64,000 nucleotides of DNA from positions 411,001 through 475,000 of the forward strand of contig CAWZYM010000238.1 of NCBI GenBank assembly GCA_963966185.1, written 5' to 3'. Below the pieces are notes generated by a model, which worked only from the letters and a program-made list of their open reading frames with translations, made no database searches and had not been told where the DNA came from. The first letter of the stretch is position 1; every line of letters begins with the position of its first letter. The position numbers and the translations under genes are program-made. This stretch comes from Rhabditoides inermis. Taxonomy: Eukaryota; Nematoda; Chromadorea; Rhabditida; Rhabditidae. Shown here one piece after another: positions 44,080 to 56,806 of this stretch.

Positions 44080-47000
44080 CTAGAACTCCTGCTGGTCCTG
44101 CTCCGGTTGGGGCACGCTGTCAGAGAGGCGAATCGAGCGACGCTGGCACACATCTGACATACAACACACATGACAATCACATGCACGAGTGCAAGTGGCT
44201 GGACTGACCGCTGATCCTCTTCGACCCCGCCTCGCTGCGCATGCTCTCGCGACGAGACGACGGCACGCTGTCGCGATCGCGGCTCACATCTCCCTCCGTG
44301 GTGGTTTCTCCATCATCCTTCGGTGGCTCGAATACCCACGTGGCCTCCATGAGACCGAGCACCAGCTCCATAGCCGACATCACATCCAAGTCACTCACGC
44401 CCGCGAACAGAGGAATCACTCCGTTGGCATCCTGACATGTCAACATGCTCTCATGGTCCCTCCCATCCCCTTACTGCCTCGCCCACCCACCCTTGTTTCC
44501 AGCGACTCGTCCACCAAGCCATGTAACGCGAAGATGAAGTCGAACATGCCGTTGCGAACTGCCAGGTGAAGAGGACTGAAACACAGACTAGTCCCGCCCA
44601 TACTCCGTGTGTGTCTCCCCCACTACTCTTCCACTCACGTCTCGTCCTGCCCATTCTTCTGGTTGACAATGCGACGCGCGTCCGCACTGTTTCCGTGCTC
44701 GCACAGTTGTTTCATGTAATCCGTCACCGCCTGCAATCGTCCCTCACTCATCGCCCCTCCCCCCCTCTTGCTCACCTTGGCTCCCTCCACATTGCCCGCC
44801 CGCAGACAGACATGCACCGCCGAGTCGCCGTCTGCGTTGCGCAGCTCCAGAGACGAGTCTCGCTCCAGCAGAAACTCTACAACCGGCTGGACTATGCGGT
44901 AGGCTGTGGTGACTGACCGGCAGTGTGGCAGGCGACTGGATATCTGAGTGCGAGCATGAGGGGAGTCATTCCGTTATCGTCCACACAGTCCATCACTGCG
45001 CCCGCGCCCAGAAGAGACTCCAGACAATCCACCTAAACACATGGCCATATCGAAGACATAACACAGACAAAATGAATAATCAACTGACTCGTCCAGTGTT
45101 GGCAGCGGCGTGAAGGGCGGTCCTGCCACGATCGTCCTGACTGTGCAACAGCCGAGGACAACGCTGTATAACATCGTACAGTACATAACCCATCCACTCC
45201 CGTCTCGCCTCGTTCGCCTGCACCCACCTTGAGGAGGAGCAGCACCGTCTCGTGATTACCGGCCTCCGCGGCGAGTATGAGAGCCATTCCAGTGACGACG
45301 GCCGGCCGGCCCGCCTCGTGCTCTGCCTTGGACTGCTTGCCAGACGGGGACAGCTCCCCTCCCAGAGCACTGTCCCCACTATCCGTCGAATCACACTCCC
45401 CCACAAGAATAGACAGCACACAGTTCTCAAAATATAACAATGAATCAATGTAATCGAAACAAGTGTGTACCGATAATCAAATCAACTCTCACATTTCCGT
45501 GGAGGGCCGCCCAATCGGCGGCAGTCAGGTTCTGTACATCCTTCGCCTGCGGGTCCGCGTTCTTTTCCAAAAGCAGCAATACCTACACACAGACATAACT
45601 ATTGAACATTCGAGATAAGTACAACTAGCAGATGACAAGAATACATGTCTCACAAGCACTCACAATATCATTCTTGCCAAGCGCAGCGGCCACGTGCAGT
45701 GCAGTCACACCAAACTTGTCGCTGAAACCAAATGACACAGTGGGCGGGACTAAGAGGGCGTGGCTTCCACACTCACGCAATGTTCACGTCGCACGGCTTC
45801 TCTCCACACAGCAGAATCTCCACCAGATCCCGATTGTTCATCGCAACTGCCCTGAAACAAAAACATGGAAACATGAACACTTATTAACATTATTCGGCGA
45901 TATGAGCGACTAATAATGATACGTATTCTGCTTTCACCTGTGCAGGTATCCCCTTCCGTTTCTGTCGACTTGGTGGAGATGCGACAGCGAGAGCACAGCC
46001 TCCGACATGCAGTTTCCAGTCACACACAACATGCCCAGAGAACTGAAACCATACTCCATCCATCTCCCCCCCCCTCCTCCTCTCTTCACTCTCTCACTGA
46101 CCGCTTCATCTTGTCCCTGACGTTGACGACTCCATCGATGACCTGGACGGCCCTCTTGATGCACGTGTGCTTTCCAGCCATGGCGGCCGCGTGTATGGGA
46201 GTGCAGAATGCGTGGTCCTCGTGGCCCGCCGAGCCCTCCCGACCCGACAGCAGAACATCCACACTCTCCACGTGCCCTCAAACAACCACCTCATTCATAT
46301 ACTTTTACACTCATATTTGTACAAATATACAATCAACAACAGCTAGCAATCAGGATCATTCATCTCTGCTCACTGCTCACCTGCAGCCATGGCATAGTGG
46401 AGGGGAATCCTTCCCAGGTGGTCCGTCTCGCAGCCCACCAACTCCACCTGGCGACTCCTCTTGCGACCGCCAGAGTCCTGCTCCAGCAGAGAGACGCGCT
46501 TCTAGACACAACATGTACACACATTACAATGTCACCAATCAAAAATAGTATTGTGTGATGAATGATGAACATGTCAATGATTCCCTTGTTGCCCCACCCC
46601 CACCCTGCGCCCTGTCTCACCTTGAACAGCTGTAGCATGTCGGCGATCATCCTGTGGTGGTTCCTCGCGGCGGCAATGTGGAAGGGAGAGAGGTGGAGGG
46701 GAGCGCCCGAAGAGGGGACCGAGTGAACACCCATCATCTCGATCAACTAAACACACAACAATCATTACACATCGAAAGGATATAATACACAAAAAATAGT
46801 GCTAAGTAGGTGTACCGAGTGTCCGAGCTGCGCGTCTCCCTTGAATGCCGCATAGTGGAGGGGCAGGAATCCATCCCTGTCCTTGCGAGACACACACTCC
46901 GAATCCGCGCGACAAAGCATCTGCAACCACAACTATACTGTAGCCACTCTCTATAGTCGGTTTGGATCCTATATGCCATCCGTGACATTTCACATGTTGT

Positions 47001-49991
47001 GCAGTTTTGTGCAACACAACATGTATGTCAACAAATATCCAAAACGCGTCCATGAGTAGGAATCGAACTCATGAGCAGCACGCAGCGATTGCGCACTGGC
47101 GGCGCGCTCTACCACTGCGCCATAGAGGCAGTGGTCAAGAGATCGAAGAGAGAGCACATGTAGCTCCACTGGCCACTTGAGTGTACTATGATGAGAGTTA
47201 ACGAGCAAACATATCGGCGAGAATCAATGACCTCTTAGTGTGAGCCTAAATGGCGCAGTGGTAGAGCGCGCCACCAGCGCGCGATCGTTGCGTGCTGCTC
47301 ATGGGTTCGATTCCTACTCATGGACGCGTTTTGGATATTTGTTGACATACATGTTGTGTTGCACGAAACTGCACAACATGTGAAATGTCACGGATGGCAT
47401 ATAGGATCCAATCCGACTATAGTATAACATCAATAACATGTTCGACAGTAGCTTACCTGAATGGCCCTGGAGTTGTTGTGTTGTAGGACAGCATAGTGGA
47501 GGGGCGTGCGGCCGTCGGCGTCCGCAGCCACACACGAAGCACCTCGACGGATCAGCTTCTCCACCTACATACAACACATCTCTCCCATCCCCCTCCCTCC
47601 ACTCACATTGGTACTGTTGGCTAGCTTGGCTGCCAGATGTAGAGGCGTCGCTCCGCTCGAATCCCTCGCATCCACGTCCGCATTCGCCCCCATCAACTCA
47701 TCCACCACAAACGAACTGCAACACATCAATGAGATGATGAATAAGGATGGTGGTGGACTGACGCGTGCTGTGCGTCCGAGTGGGCTGCCATGTGAAGGGG
47801 TGTCCTTGCCTGGTCGTCACGCGCGTTCGGGTCGGCGCCCTCGTGCAGAAGGCACTTGACGACAGCCAGGAAGGCCTGCTGGCACGCCAGGTGCAGGGGA
47901 GTCATGCCGCCGTCCATCCGCCTGCCGAGCACTCGCTTACTCCCCCCCCCTCCCCCACACTCACTTGTGTTTGTCGGCTCCGGCCTGTAGCAGATGCTTG
48001 GCTGCCATGTCGTGGCCCGCCAGAGACGCGCAGTGCAACGGAGTCGCCTACACATACCACAACCCTCCACCCCTCCCATCTCTCCAACACGCACCTTGTT
48101 GGCTGCGAGTGGGTCGACGTCGACTCCGTGTGCGAGCAGACAGTCTATCCTGTTCGTCCTCCCCCATTCGGCCGCGCAGTGCAAGGCAGTGAAGCCGTCC
48201 AGACGACGCTGACCTAGCACCTCCTCGGGAGAATGCTGAACACACTATCATTGTTGCGATACGTGCTGTGATCAGTATTCGATAGTTGTACATACATCGA
48301 TGATCACTTCCATGGCCCTTCCGTTCTCGCATGTGGACGCAGCCATGTGAAGAGAGGTGGTGCCGTCCTCGGAAGCGCAGCTCACCTCCGCACCCACTTC
48401 CACAAGGCTAAAACAACAACGAGGATCTCCCATAATTCTCTCCTCTCCTTCTACTCTCTCTCTTCACTCACGCCAGCACAGTCTTGACCGATCCGCTGTC
48501 GACTGCGAGATGAAGAGGCGTGTATCCTCGATCGTCCTTCGCATTCATAGAATTGCGACTCTCGCACATCAGCCAATCTCAAATCAAATGTTCATCAAGA
48601 TATCTTTAGGAGTCAAATCCAACGAACCCATGACGTGAGCCTTTCCGGCGATGGCAGCGTGGTGGATGGGCAGTCTGAGCTGGTGGTCCGTCTTCTCAAC
48701 CAGATTCGACTCGCCCCCGCCCTCCTCCCGCGAGCCTCGCTCCGCACTCCGCAGCTGCCGGAGCACCTTCTCGCAGCCAGCAGCCGCCGCACAGTGCATC
48801 GCAGTACGACCCATTGAGTCACTCAACACCACCAATAAGTAATCATAATAAAGCAAAAGCTCACGTGCAGGTGACGTCAGTTTGAGCGTCGATGAGAATA
48901 GCAGCGCAGATAGGATGGGCAAAGGAGGCGGCGACGTGGAGGGGAGAACAGCCCACGTTGTCCCGCAAGGCTACAACAATGCGTAGGAACGAGGGAAAAC
49001 GAACGACTCACCAACGAGGGACTTGTGGTGGTGGATGAGTTGTGTGGCAGCGCTGTGACTCTCATACATGGCTGCGGTGTGCAGAGCAGACTGGCCAATG
49101 AGACACACGTCCAACGGAGAGGCGCCTGCAACCACCGTTGTTCCTTGTGGTGCAACGGAGTGGGAGTTGGGAGTACATAAAGAGTGAGAGAACAAGTGTG
49201 TACCTCTCTGGATGAGTAGGTTGACCGCATCGGCGTGGTCTTTCTGAGCTGCGCGATGAAGGGGAGTCACCCCGCGGGAATCCTTCGCGGTAACAGACGC
49301 ACCGCGCTCTGTAAACACATGTACACATGATGAACAACACAACAAACATGTGTTGAACGACGTACCGAGGAGGTCGTTGATGACCTTGATGTTGCCTATG
49401 AAGGCGGCATAGTGGAGAGGGGTGCAGCCGCCATCGTCCTGCATAGCAATAGTATTGCACACGCATTTACACATTACATTAAGCCTGTGTCGGTGGGCGG
49501 AGTGAGCATGATGCGTGATATTATAGAAAACAATAAGAATCAAGCGAAGACATACCGTGCGGTTAACGTCGGCGCCTTCTCGAAATACACTATCTATCAG
49601 ATGTTCGTCGTTGCTGAGAATCGCAGACACAAGATCGGTCTGAAACAAGGAATAAGATGGAAGGTGCGTGGAGAGAAACACAGACACGGCAGTACATGCA
49701 TCTAGGGGAGCACGTGACCACACAACACACCTATACAACACACTTGTCGGCGGCATGCGACGAGGAGGGGCTACTGTTAGTGGACTATCGAGAGGGGAAG
49801 ACAAGCACTCGACTACGACTACACACGGCACGACAGCTCGGCGACAGACCAGGACAGTGTGACGGAAGGGGGAGATGAGGGAAGTGATGACTGGCTGCGC
49901 AGGCAGCACGAAGTGTGCCATCCCAATCACTGACACCGAGGCGAGACTAGAGACAACACACCGGGCCAAAATAACTCACCAGTGCGGCCAT
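44080..49991 (-). CDS. Multi-ankyrin-repeat protein, ANKRD28/44/52 (PP6 regulatory subunit) type
   Basis: More than 25 exons encode an almost continuous run of ankyrin repeats. The start MAAL joins TDLVSAILSNDEHLIDSVFR, corresponding to the N-terminus of ANKRD28-type proteins, which scaffold protein phosphatase 6. Repeats include DDGGCTPLHYAAFIGN, DSRGVTPLHRAAQKDHADAV, DDRGYTPLHLAVDSGS, RMDGGMTPLHLACQQAF, ARDSSGATPLHLAAKLA and DDRGRTALHAAANTGR. After the repeats comes a Ser/Arg-rich, non-ankyrin C-terminus (RDRDSVPSSRRESMRS) ending in PQPEQDQQEF. An acceptor (GTTTGTTTAG) lies about 15 bases before the ATG. Intron 46921-47456 is nearly filled by a foldback element. Assignment to this subfamily rests on repeat number and start; another giant ankyrin protein is possible. 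Confidence 0.8.
46951..47422. mobile_element. Foldback element with two opposed tRNA-like units (family 1, complete copy)
   Basis: A 472-base element with terminal inverted repeats CTATAGTCGG...CCGACTATAG. Each arm of about 180 bases holds an A box (TGGCGCAGTGGTAGAGCGCG) and a B box (GTTCGATTCC), pointing outwards from a central spacer. The element occupies all but 64 bases of an intron in the ankyrin gene. Partial copies are at 32745-33069 and 34848-35124. Confidence 0.85.
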
Positions 49992-50406
49992 TCCACCACG
50001 ATCCGACTAAACAAACAACCACTACGACACTCGCTCGTCTGCGGCCGCCTTTCGTCCCGTGGCACACCCGGCAGTGGAGGAGGTTGATAAGGAGGCACCT
50101 GAACAGGTGCAATCAAGTGTGCTCAAGTAACTTCACATTGATACAACACACAAACTAACAAACCAATAGCCACACAAAGTAAAAAGTACAATTTTTCAGG
50201 CGACATCATTGGCTGCTAGCTCGCGGCGAGCTGAGTAGCGAGAATAAAACGCGCCAATCGCACACGCGACGCAATAATTTTGAAACGCGCACGACGATAT
50301 TTTTCCAATTTCGACTTTCACGTGTTCTGCTGTTCTGTTCTGTTTTGACGACATTTTAGATTTAGGGGTTATCTTGTTTTCACACTTCACTTCCAATCGG
50401 TGTCTA
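49992..50406. promoter_or_regulatory. Divergent region between ankyrin and Kelch genes
   Basis: 415 bases between divergent genes, so expected to carry both promoters. No obvious core motif; the 50230-50350 stretch is AT-rich. Confidence 0.45.
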
Positions 50407-53400
50407 ATGTGTTGTGCATATTGTAGAACCGAGACGCGAACGTGGATCGCTCAGATAGTTGGTTCGGAGGTGAGTAATATGTTCATTTCATGCTAATTTT
50501 GATCTTTCCCGGAGCTGTGTCGGAGCCGGAGCTGTGTGATATGTGTATTCGCTACGTTCCTGATGAATATGTTGTAGGCATAGTCGGTGCGGCTGCGATC
50601 CCCTTAGTTGGCGTGCTGGTCATTGGTGTACAAATACCCGTCACCTCATTCGTCTCCAAGGCGCTTCTAACCTTCATCGGTCCGTAGTTCATTGTTTTAA
50701 TTTTTTGTGTTCAAATTCTTTTGTTTCATAACATATTGTGTTCAGTCGTCGCTTTTGGATACCGCACGATGGCGAATCGCGCTCGAATGCCGCGTGGACT
50801 CCTCAATCTCATCGCCAGGAACAGAATCGTACGTTTAATACTATTTCATTTCTGTAAAGTTGTTTTCTGAATAGTTTGTTTTCAGTTCCAACGTAATCTG
50901 CGCGACGATTCTGACTCTGAATCGGATGACGATACTGGCATGGAGATACCCGCACCGGAGTCCGACGTCATCCCCGACGACTTCAAGCAGGTCATATGCA
51001 TATTTGTTTGTAGGGTTGTTTTTGTTTATTGATTACACTATGATTCTTAATGTGTATATCTCTCTCTTCAGCCCGCCTTTCTTTCCGACTTCTCGCGCGT
51101 CCCTCTTTCATCAGTAAACTACTCTCTTCCAGGTTAGATTGGACCCTTTTCACTCTTACTAGACTCGATTTATCATCGCTTTTTGCGGGGTGATTTTGCA
51201 ACAAAGTGCAACCAACAGCTGTTGACGACGTTGAGTCAACCAGACACAATCACGTTTATTGGTGGTGGTGTGAGTGTGTGTGTGTGATCTGTGTTGGACT
51301 TGGACAACTGGTGTAATAATGCAATCAATTGATAAATACACCTTGTTCCAGCGAAGCCGATGCCGCGTAGTGGGCACCGCATCTTAGCTACGGAAGACTT
51401 TGTGTTTGTGATCGGAGGCTACACCACTGCCGCCTCCGATCCATCCGTACTCAGAGAAGTGAGTATGCATTTATCCCCTATTATTATAATGTGATATGAT
51501 GTCATTCTCTTCTGAAATCTGTCTCATGGCGTCGAATTTGGAAATTAGGATAACGTGTATCGATGCGATGGAACTGTCTACAATAGATGAATGAATTGAA
51601 TATATTACAATAATAGACTGCATCACACAGCAATACTCGAATGGAATGTTTTGCAAAGATGTTTGCATGCGAAGTCGAGTAGTGGAGTAGTGGTCAGTAC
51701 ACGTGGAGGCGAGTGAGAGCTGAGAATGAGAGAGCATCAGCTGATGACTGACGAGAGAGTGCGCAATCAGAGGAAAGCATCAGCTGATGGAATATTGAGA
51801 GAGGTAGTGATAGTGAGAGGGTGTGATAGGAGAACAGCTGACAAGGGGCGAGAGCGGCGAGAGAGACAGACAATGCGCGGCTGGCTAGCGGCGAGAGAAG
51901 AGAGAAGAGGGGAGATGGGGAGAGAATGAGAACGTGCGCTTTGGCAAGCGGCCACGCAGTCGCTTGTTCGGTGTGCGTGAGATATTGGAAATCGAGAGGG
52001 CATATATGCACCGCGCATATATGCACAGGTCACTCGCTCCCCGTTCATTACTTGGTCCGTGCCGTTTTAAATTCTCTCTCCTTTATCGTTTTCTTTTCTC
52101 TCTCGCTTTGCGCGTCTCTTTTTGCTCTCTTGTTTTGAAGATCTCTCCAACCCTGCCACATCTGGAACTTATCAATTTAATCACCCATACGCGCTCTCCG
52201 TCCTTTTTTTGTGTTACGTGAGCAATCGTAAATGATGTGAATGGTATTACTGTAGGCGTACTTTCTGACCGAGATCATTGTCGCTTCGAATATTATCGAA
52301 TATCGAAATATTAGACGCGACAAAATATCGAACATTGCCGTAGTTTCTTTCGCATGATATAATTTTCGGTTTTGCGTCAGAGAATGTTGAACTAATCACT
52401 GTCTTTTCAGATCTGGCGTTTCAATCTGCTCACTCGCGAGTGGAAGAACCTAGAGATTGATGTCAACTTCCCAACTACACTTGCTTCCTTCTCCAGTGAG
52501 TCAATAGATTAATCACTTCGCGTTGTTTGTATGTGTATTGTTTGAGTGTGTGAGTCGTGGTCGTCTCGTCGGGGTCCGCGAGGGGCGATCGAATTGCTCA
52601 TCTACGGAGGCTCGGGCATCCCGTTCGGACAGAATACGGGGGCACACGTCCATCAAGTCACCATCGACGGAGACAGGGTGGGTGGGAGAGAGAGAGAGAG
52701 AGAGGGGGGGGGGGAACTAGGGGTTGATTGATTGATTGATGTGAATGTCTCTTCTTGTAAGAATGTTTACTAGAATTTTCTCTTTGACTGATAATCTAAC
52801 ATAAATATGGTAACTATTCCTCATTTATTGATATCTCCAGGTCTACACGAAACAGCTCCAAGTCGTTGGCGACAAACTTCCTACTTATGGGCAGGTATAT
52901 TGATTGTTATGAGTTTTATGTTTATATAACGTTGAATTTTGGATAAAAAGTGTTTGAATAAAACCAATAAGAACTGTGACTGTCTAAGGTATATAGCTGT
53001 TATTTCAAAGTAATTTTCGTCACAATCACGGTGTCCGTGTTTGCATTGTGATTGTGTGTGTGTTGCAGGCACAGATCCGCGGGGCAGAGCGAGATGTGTA
53101 CTACCTGATTGGAGGAACAACCGGATTCGAATTCATGCTCGACGTACACGAATTGAGGTACTCGAGACTGTCGTTTTTGTATACGCAATGACTGTGTTGA
53201 GGTTGGATGTGGCAGAAAACAAGTGGACATGGACGCACCTCGCCACATATGTGAGTGTGGGGACATGCTTGGGGGGGGGGGGGAGGAAGGAGAGGTGTGT
53301 ACGAGTGTGTTGTTTCAGCCTGGCCATCCTGGAATGTATCGACTGGAGTGTGTGCTGGAGGACAATGAGGTGCGTCTGAACCTCACACTGCTTCCTTCGT

Positions 53401-53574
53401 GTGACGAGCTTTGTGTGGATTGTTGTTTGTTGTAGGTGTTGATGTTTGGCGGGGGCACCCCCCACCAGCTGCAGCCGATGGAGCACATCATTGCGTGGCA
53501 CTGCGAGAAACACACGTTTCGACAACTCTCCACCCACGCAGATGAACAACACGGATGGCCGGAGAAGAGGAGGT

Positions 53575-53616
<42 letters not shown>

Positions 53617-54313
53617 AGGAGGGAGGGTGTGGACGGGTGGGTTGCAGGTGCCACGGCATGGTGCGCAACGGGGACGAGGTTATCATCATGGGCGGCAGCG
53701 GCTGCGACCAGCCAGGACCCATGGGGGTGAGTCTCCCATCTCCCTCCCTCCCCCCACACCCATCCTCTCTGCAGACGTCTGTGCCGTTCCACGACGATGT
53801 GTGGTCGTACTCGATCGCGAGCATGCGATGGAGGAAGTGGCACAAGACACTCGACAGAAAGCTCTTCTTCCACGACGCCCAGCTGACAGCGGTGAGAGTG
53901 GAGGGAAGCGAGTGTCATCCCCCCACTCCCTTTCAGTGCGGGGAGATCGTGTTGTTCGGTGGAGTGATCGACGAGTTCTCTCGCAGTCGATCGGCCGAGG
54001 TGCGGCATGCGTGGATACAGCCGCCCCCTCTCAGGAGAATCGCCACTGACAAGGTGGTGGGCATGATGCCTCAGGTAAGCGCGTGTTCCTCTTCCAACAG
54101 GGTGATGTGGTGGTGCAGGTTGTGCTGGGCAAGACGGGTTCGAGTCTGCGTCTGTCCGCTCCGTGGCAGCTGGTCCGACGGGGGATGGGGGTGTACGAGG
54201 GAGAGGAGTACAGGAACGACATCGGGGAGGCGGAGCAGGGGGGGGAGGAGGAGGAGGAGGAGGTGGAAGTGGAGATGGATGAGCAGCACCTGCCACTCGT
54301 GCCTGCCCTCTGA
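50407..54313 (+). CDS. KLHDC10: KLHDC10-like Kelch-repeat protein with possible N-terminal membrane segment
   Basis: The Kelch part is clear: KPMPRSGHRILATEDFVFVI, FVIGGYTTAASDP, REIWRFNLLTREWKNL, LIYGGSGIPFGQNTGAHVH, YGQAQIRGAERDVYYLIGG, VLMFGGGTPHQLQP, RRCHGMVRNGDEVIIMGGSG, HDAQLTACGEIVLFGGVID. The order and the GIPFGQ and GGGT motifs match KLHDC10, a substrate receptor of a cullin-2 ubiquitin ligase. The C-terminus differs: instead of the usual helical tail there is a polyglutamate stretch. A secure start is ATG 50769 (MANRARMPRGLL). Upstream exons (50407-50679) splice in frame and add two CxxC pairs and two hydrophobic segments; this extension is less certain. One intron (about 51460-52410) is unusually large. 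Confidence 0.85.
52726..52740. repeat. Short (GATT)n tract
   Basis: TTGATTGATTGATTGAT in a Kelch-gene intron. It resembles the tails of the two retroelement copies but has no recognisable element body upstream. Confidence 0.6.
53577..53608. repeat. (GA)n + poly-G tract
   Basis: In a Kelch-gene intron immediately after the EQHGWPEKRR exon. Confidence 0.9.
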
Positions 54314-54749
54314 TGAAACAAGGTGCGAGCACAGACTCTTTCGCCTACTCGACAGTCGATATGTTTCCTCTATACTCCCAGCTCACAGGGGAGAGAGATA
54401 TATATTTGTGAATGGAACAATGCCTTTTGGCGGGTCACACGAGTACATATTACTTTACTATTTTTTGTGTGCAAGATACTGCAACATAGATATTGTGTAT
54501 ATTATATAAAAGTTTAGTATAAACTGTGTAAATGTTCATTTTGCGTGTTGCTGTTGCTGCGATATACTGGTTTGCACGAGAGTGCTTCCATCTGTTATCT
54601 GACTATTGCTTGTTGTGTTGTTGTGTACACTGGCTGTGGTTGGTCGTCGCTGCTCGTTGTCCCCCATGCGTGTTGTGTTTCAGCGGGCGCGAGTCGCCTT
54701 CGTTCCGCGTTGCGTGCCGGAGGCGTGACACAGAACGAGAGAAGACAGC
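54314..54749. other. Kelch 3' flank and JAZF1 5' flank
   Basis: 436 bases. An acceptor-like TGTTGTGTTTCAG ends at 54682, about 70 bases before the JAZF1 start, and may be its trans-splice site. No further coding sequence seen. Confidence 0.5.
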
Positions 54750-55926
54750 ATGTCGCTTTCTCTCCTCGCCTACAATGGCTGCCACTGGGGCGGCTGCGGT
54801 CTCCACTTTGCTACCTCGTACGATCTCATTGCACATATTGAATCACAGCATATACGTGAGTCTCCCACTCCCCTTCCCCTCCCTTCTCTCACTCTATGTG
54901 TTTCTTCAGCGGCGGAGGAGGCCCGTCGTCGGGGCGACGACGGCTCGGTGCGGACGACGAATGGACCCATCAGCCTGGTGTGCAAGTGAGTGCAACGGAA
55001 GCGATGACCGATCATGCATCACAATGATGACAGACAATGGTGTGTTGTAGATTGTTCCCTGTTCCGTACAATCCGCAGCCATGTCACCCGGAGCCTGTCA
55101 AGCTATCATTCAACCACTACAAGAAGAGGACACAGCCTACGGGTGAGAGCAGTGTGCGAATGCGTGTGTGGATGGGTGGCTGTTGCAGGCCACCTGCTGC
55201 CCCCGTCCTCGATGCTGTACAGTGGAGGGAGGGGAGATGTGGGGGTGAAGACAGACGAGGACGACTACAGCGAGGACCTGGAGGAGGCCGAGGCGGGGTA
55301 CGCCAGCCAGTCGTCTCTCTCTCTCTCTCTCTTTCTCTCATCCTACTCCTTGTCAGGGACACTCGCTTCGTGTGTCAAGTGGAAGGCTGTGACAAGAGGT
55401 ACAAGAACACTGCCGGTCTCCGACTCCACTGCAGACAGGCGCACGCCGGAGGTAGCCCCCAATGTGTCCCGGATGGTTGTCTACCGCGTGTTATCAGTGC
55501 CCCCTCCGTCGTCGTGCGTGTCCCGGGAGGACGTATCGGGTGCAGTGGTGACCGCGGAGGGACGGGCCGGAGCGCTGCCAGGAGGCGGACCCGTCACTCC
55601 CAGCAAGACCAGGTTCAAGGTTCGTGAAGGAGAAGGAGAAGAGATAGATGGGCTGTGTGATTGCATGTCTTGCATTGCAGTGCCAGTTCTGTTCGAAGCG
55701 CTACAAGACTATGGCTGGTCTGAACAACCACGTCTCGCAGTCTCACTCCAAGTTCAAGGAGATGACACCTGGAGGGGGAGGGGGAGGGGGAGAGAGTGGA
55801 GGGGGCACCCCGCAGTGGAGTGGAGGAGACGCCGCGTCGCCCGCCACCCCTGCAGGCGACAGTGGAGCCAGCAGAGAGGTGGGAGGGAGGGAGGAAGGGA
55901 GGGAGGGAGGGAGGGAGAGAGAGAGA

Positions 55927-55965
<39 letters not shown>

Positions 55966-56267
55966 CTGATTATGTGTTTTTTTTTCAGTCGGTCACCCCC
56001 GTCTCCAACCACTCACAGATGCAGCAGCACCAGCCTCAGCCTACGCACTTCCCTGTGCAGGTGCACGTGTCACACTGTGCCTCGTCTCCGCAGCTGCTCT
56101 CTGTGGGTGGCGGGGGAGGGGGGCAGGCCCTCCACTATCAGATGGGGCAGACTCAACCCACGACGGGACAGCTGCTCCAGCAACAGTACATGCAACAGAG
56201 GAGGTCTCGTCAGTTCGACCACTCTGTCGAGCACCAGCCTCGCTACGCTCCTCCCACCCAGCAGTGA
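54750..56267 (+). CDS. JAZF1: JAZF1-like C2H2 zinc-finger protein
   Basis: Chromatin-associated factor; JAZF1 is a NuA4/TIP60 complex subunit in mammals. Starts MSLSLLAYNGCHWGGCGLHF, and ATSYDLIAHIESQH completes an N-terminal C2H2 finger matching CRFGGCGLHFPT...DLIEHIE of JAZF1. An acidic linker (TDEDDYSEDLEEAEAGY) follows, then FVCQVEGCDKRYKNTAGLRL and CQFCSKRYKTMAGLNNHVSQ, matching the paired RYKN and YKTAQGL fingers of JAZF1. A glycine-rich and glutamine-rich C-terminus (TTGQLLQQQYMQQRR) is longer than in vertebrates. One intron contains a (GA)n tract (55917-55962). Confidence 0.9.
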
Positions 56268-56800
56268 GATATGCCAGCTATGCACTCGGATCTGTCCATT
56301 TATCACACCACTCTTCATTCGATTGTCCTCGCATTCCTTGAGTGAGCCACATTCCCTCCCCTCACTTCCCTCCGCAACTCCACTTGTCTGTACATTGTCC
56401 CTCCCCTCCCGTGGGAGTCTCTGCTGTCTCGCGTAATAGGCTCCTCTTCTCTGTGTCGATACAGTTCCCCCTGCGTGTACATATGGGCTCATCATGTGAG
56501 CTGCGCGTCCCCGCATGCATTGTCTCCCGTGTCCGCCCCTCTCTTGTCCGCATGTTTGCGTTTCCTTGTTGCCCCTCTTCATAATCACAAATTGAAGGGG
56601 CCGACAAGATTTCATGTCTGGCGGATTGTCTTCAGAGATCTTCCTGTAATTGTCCCCCCCCTCCTCCACAATTCCAGTATTTGGATGAACCGATGAACCC
56701 TCTCCTTTCTCTCCACGTGTGTATCCTCTCCACTACATCTCTTTGCATTATCGTTTGTGTTATGTTTGTAATATGATTGTATACTACTCTGTGGTTCGGT

Positions 56801-56806
56801 AATAAA
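56801..56806 (+). terminator. Poly(A) signal AATAAA, JAZF1-like gene
   Basis: AATAAA 534 bases past the JAZF1 stop, at the end of a pyrimidine-rich stretch consistent with a 3' UTR. Confidence 0.65.

Noticed and set aside
46951..47422. Pair of divergent tRNA genes
   Set aside because: Box motifs are good, but neither half folds a full cloverleaf and the ends form terminal inverted repeats; better explained as a mobile foldback element.
50490..50687. Independent 65-residue membrane protein
   Set aside because: Not excluded, but the in-frame splice to the Kelch gene explains it more simply; reported as a finding instead.
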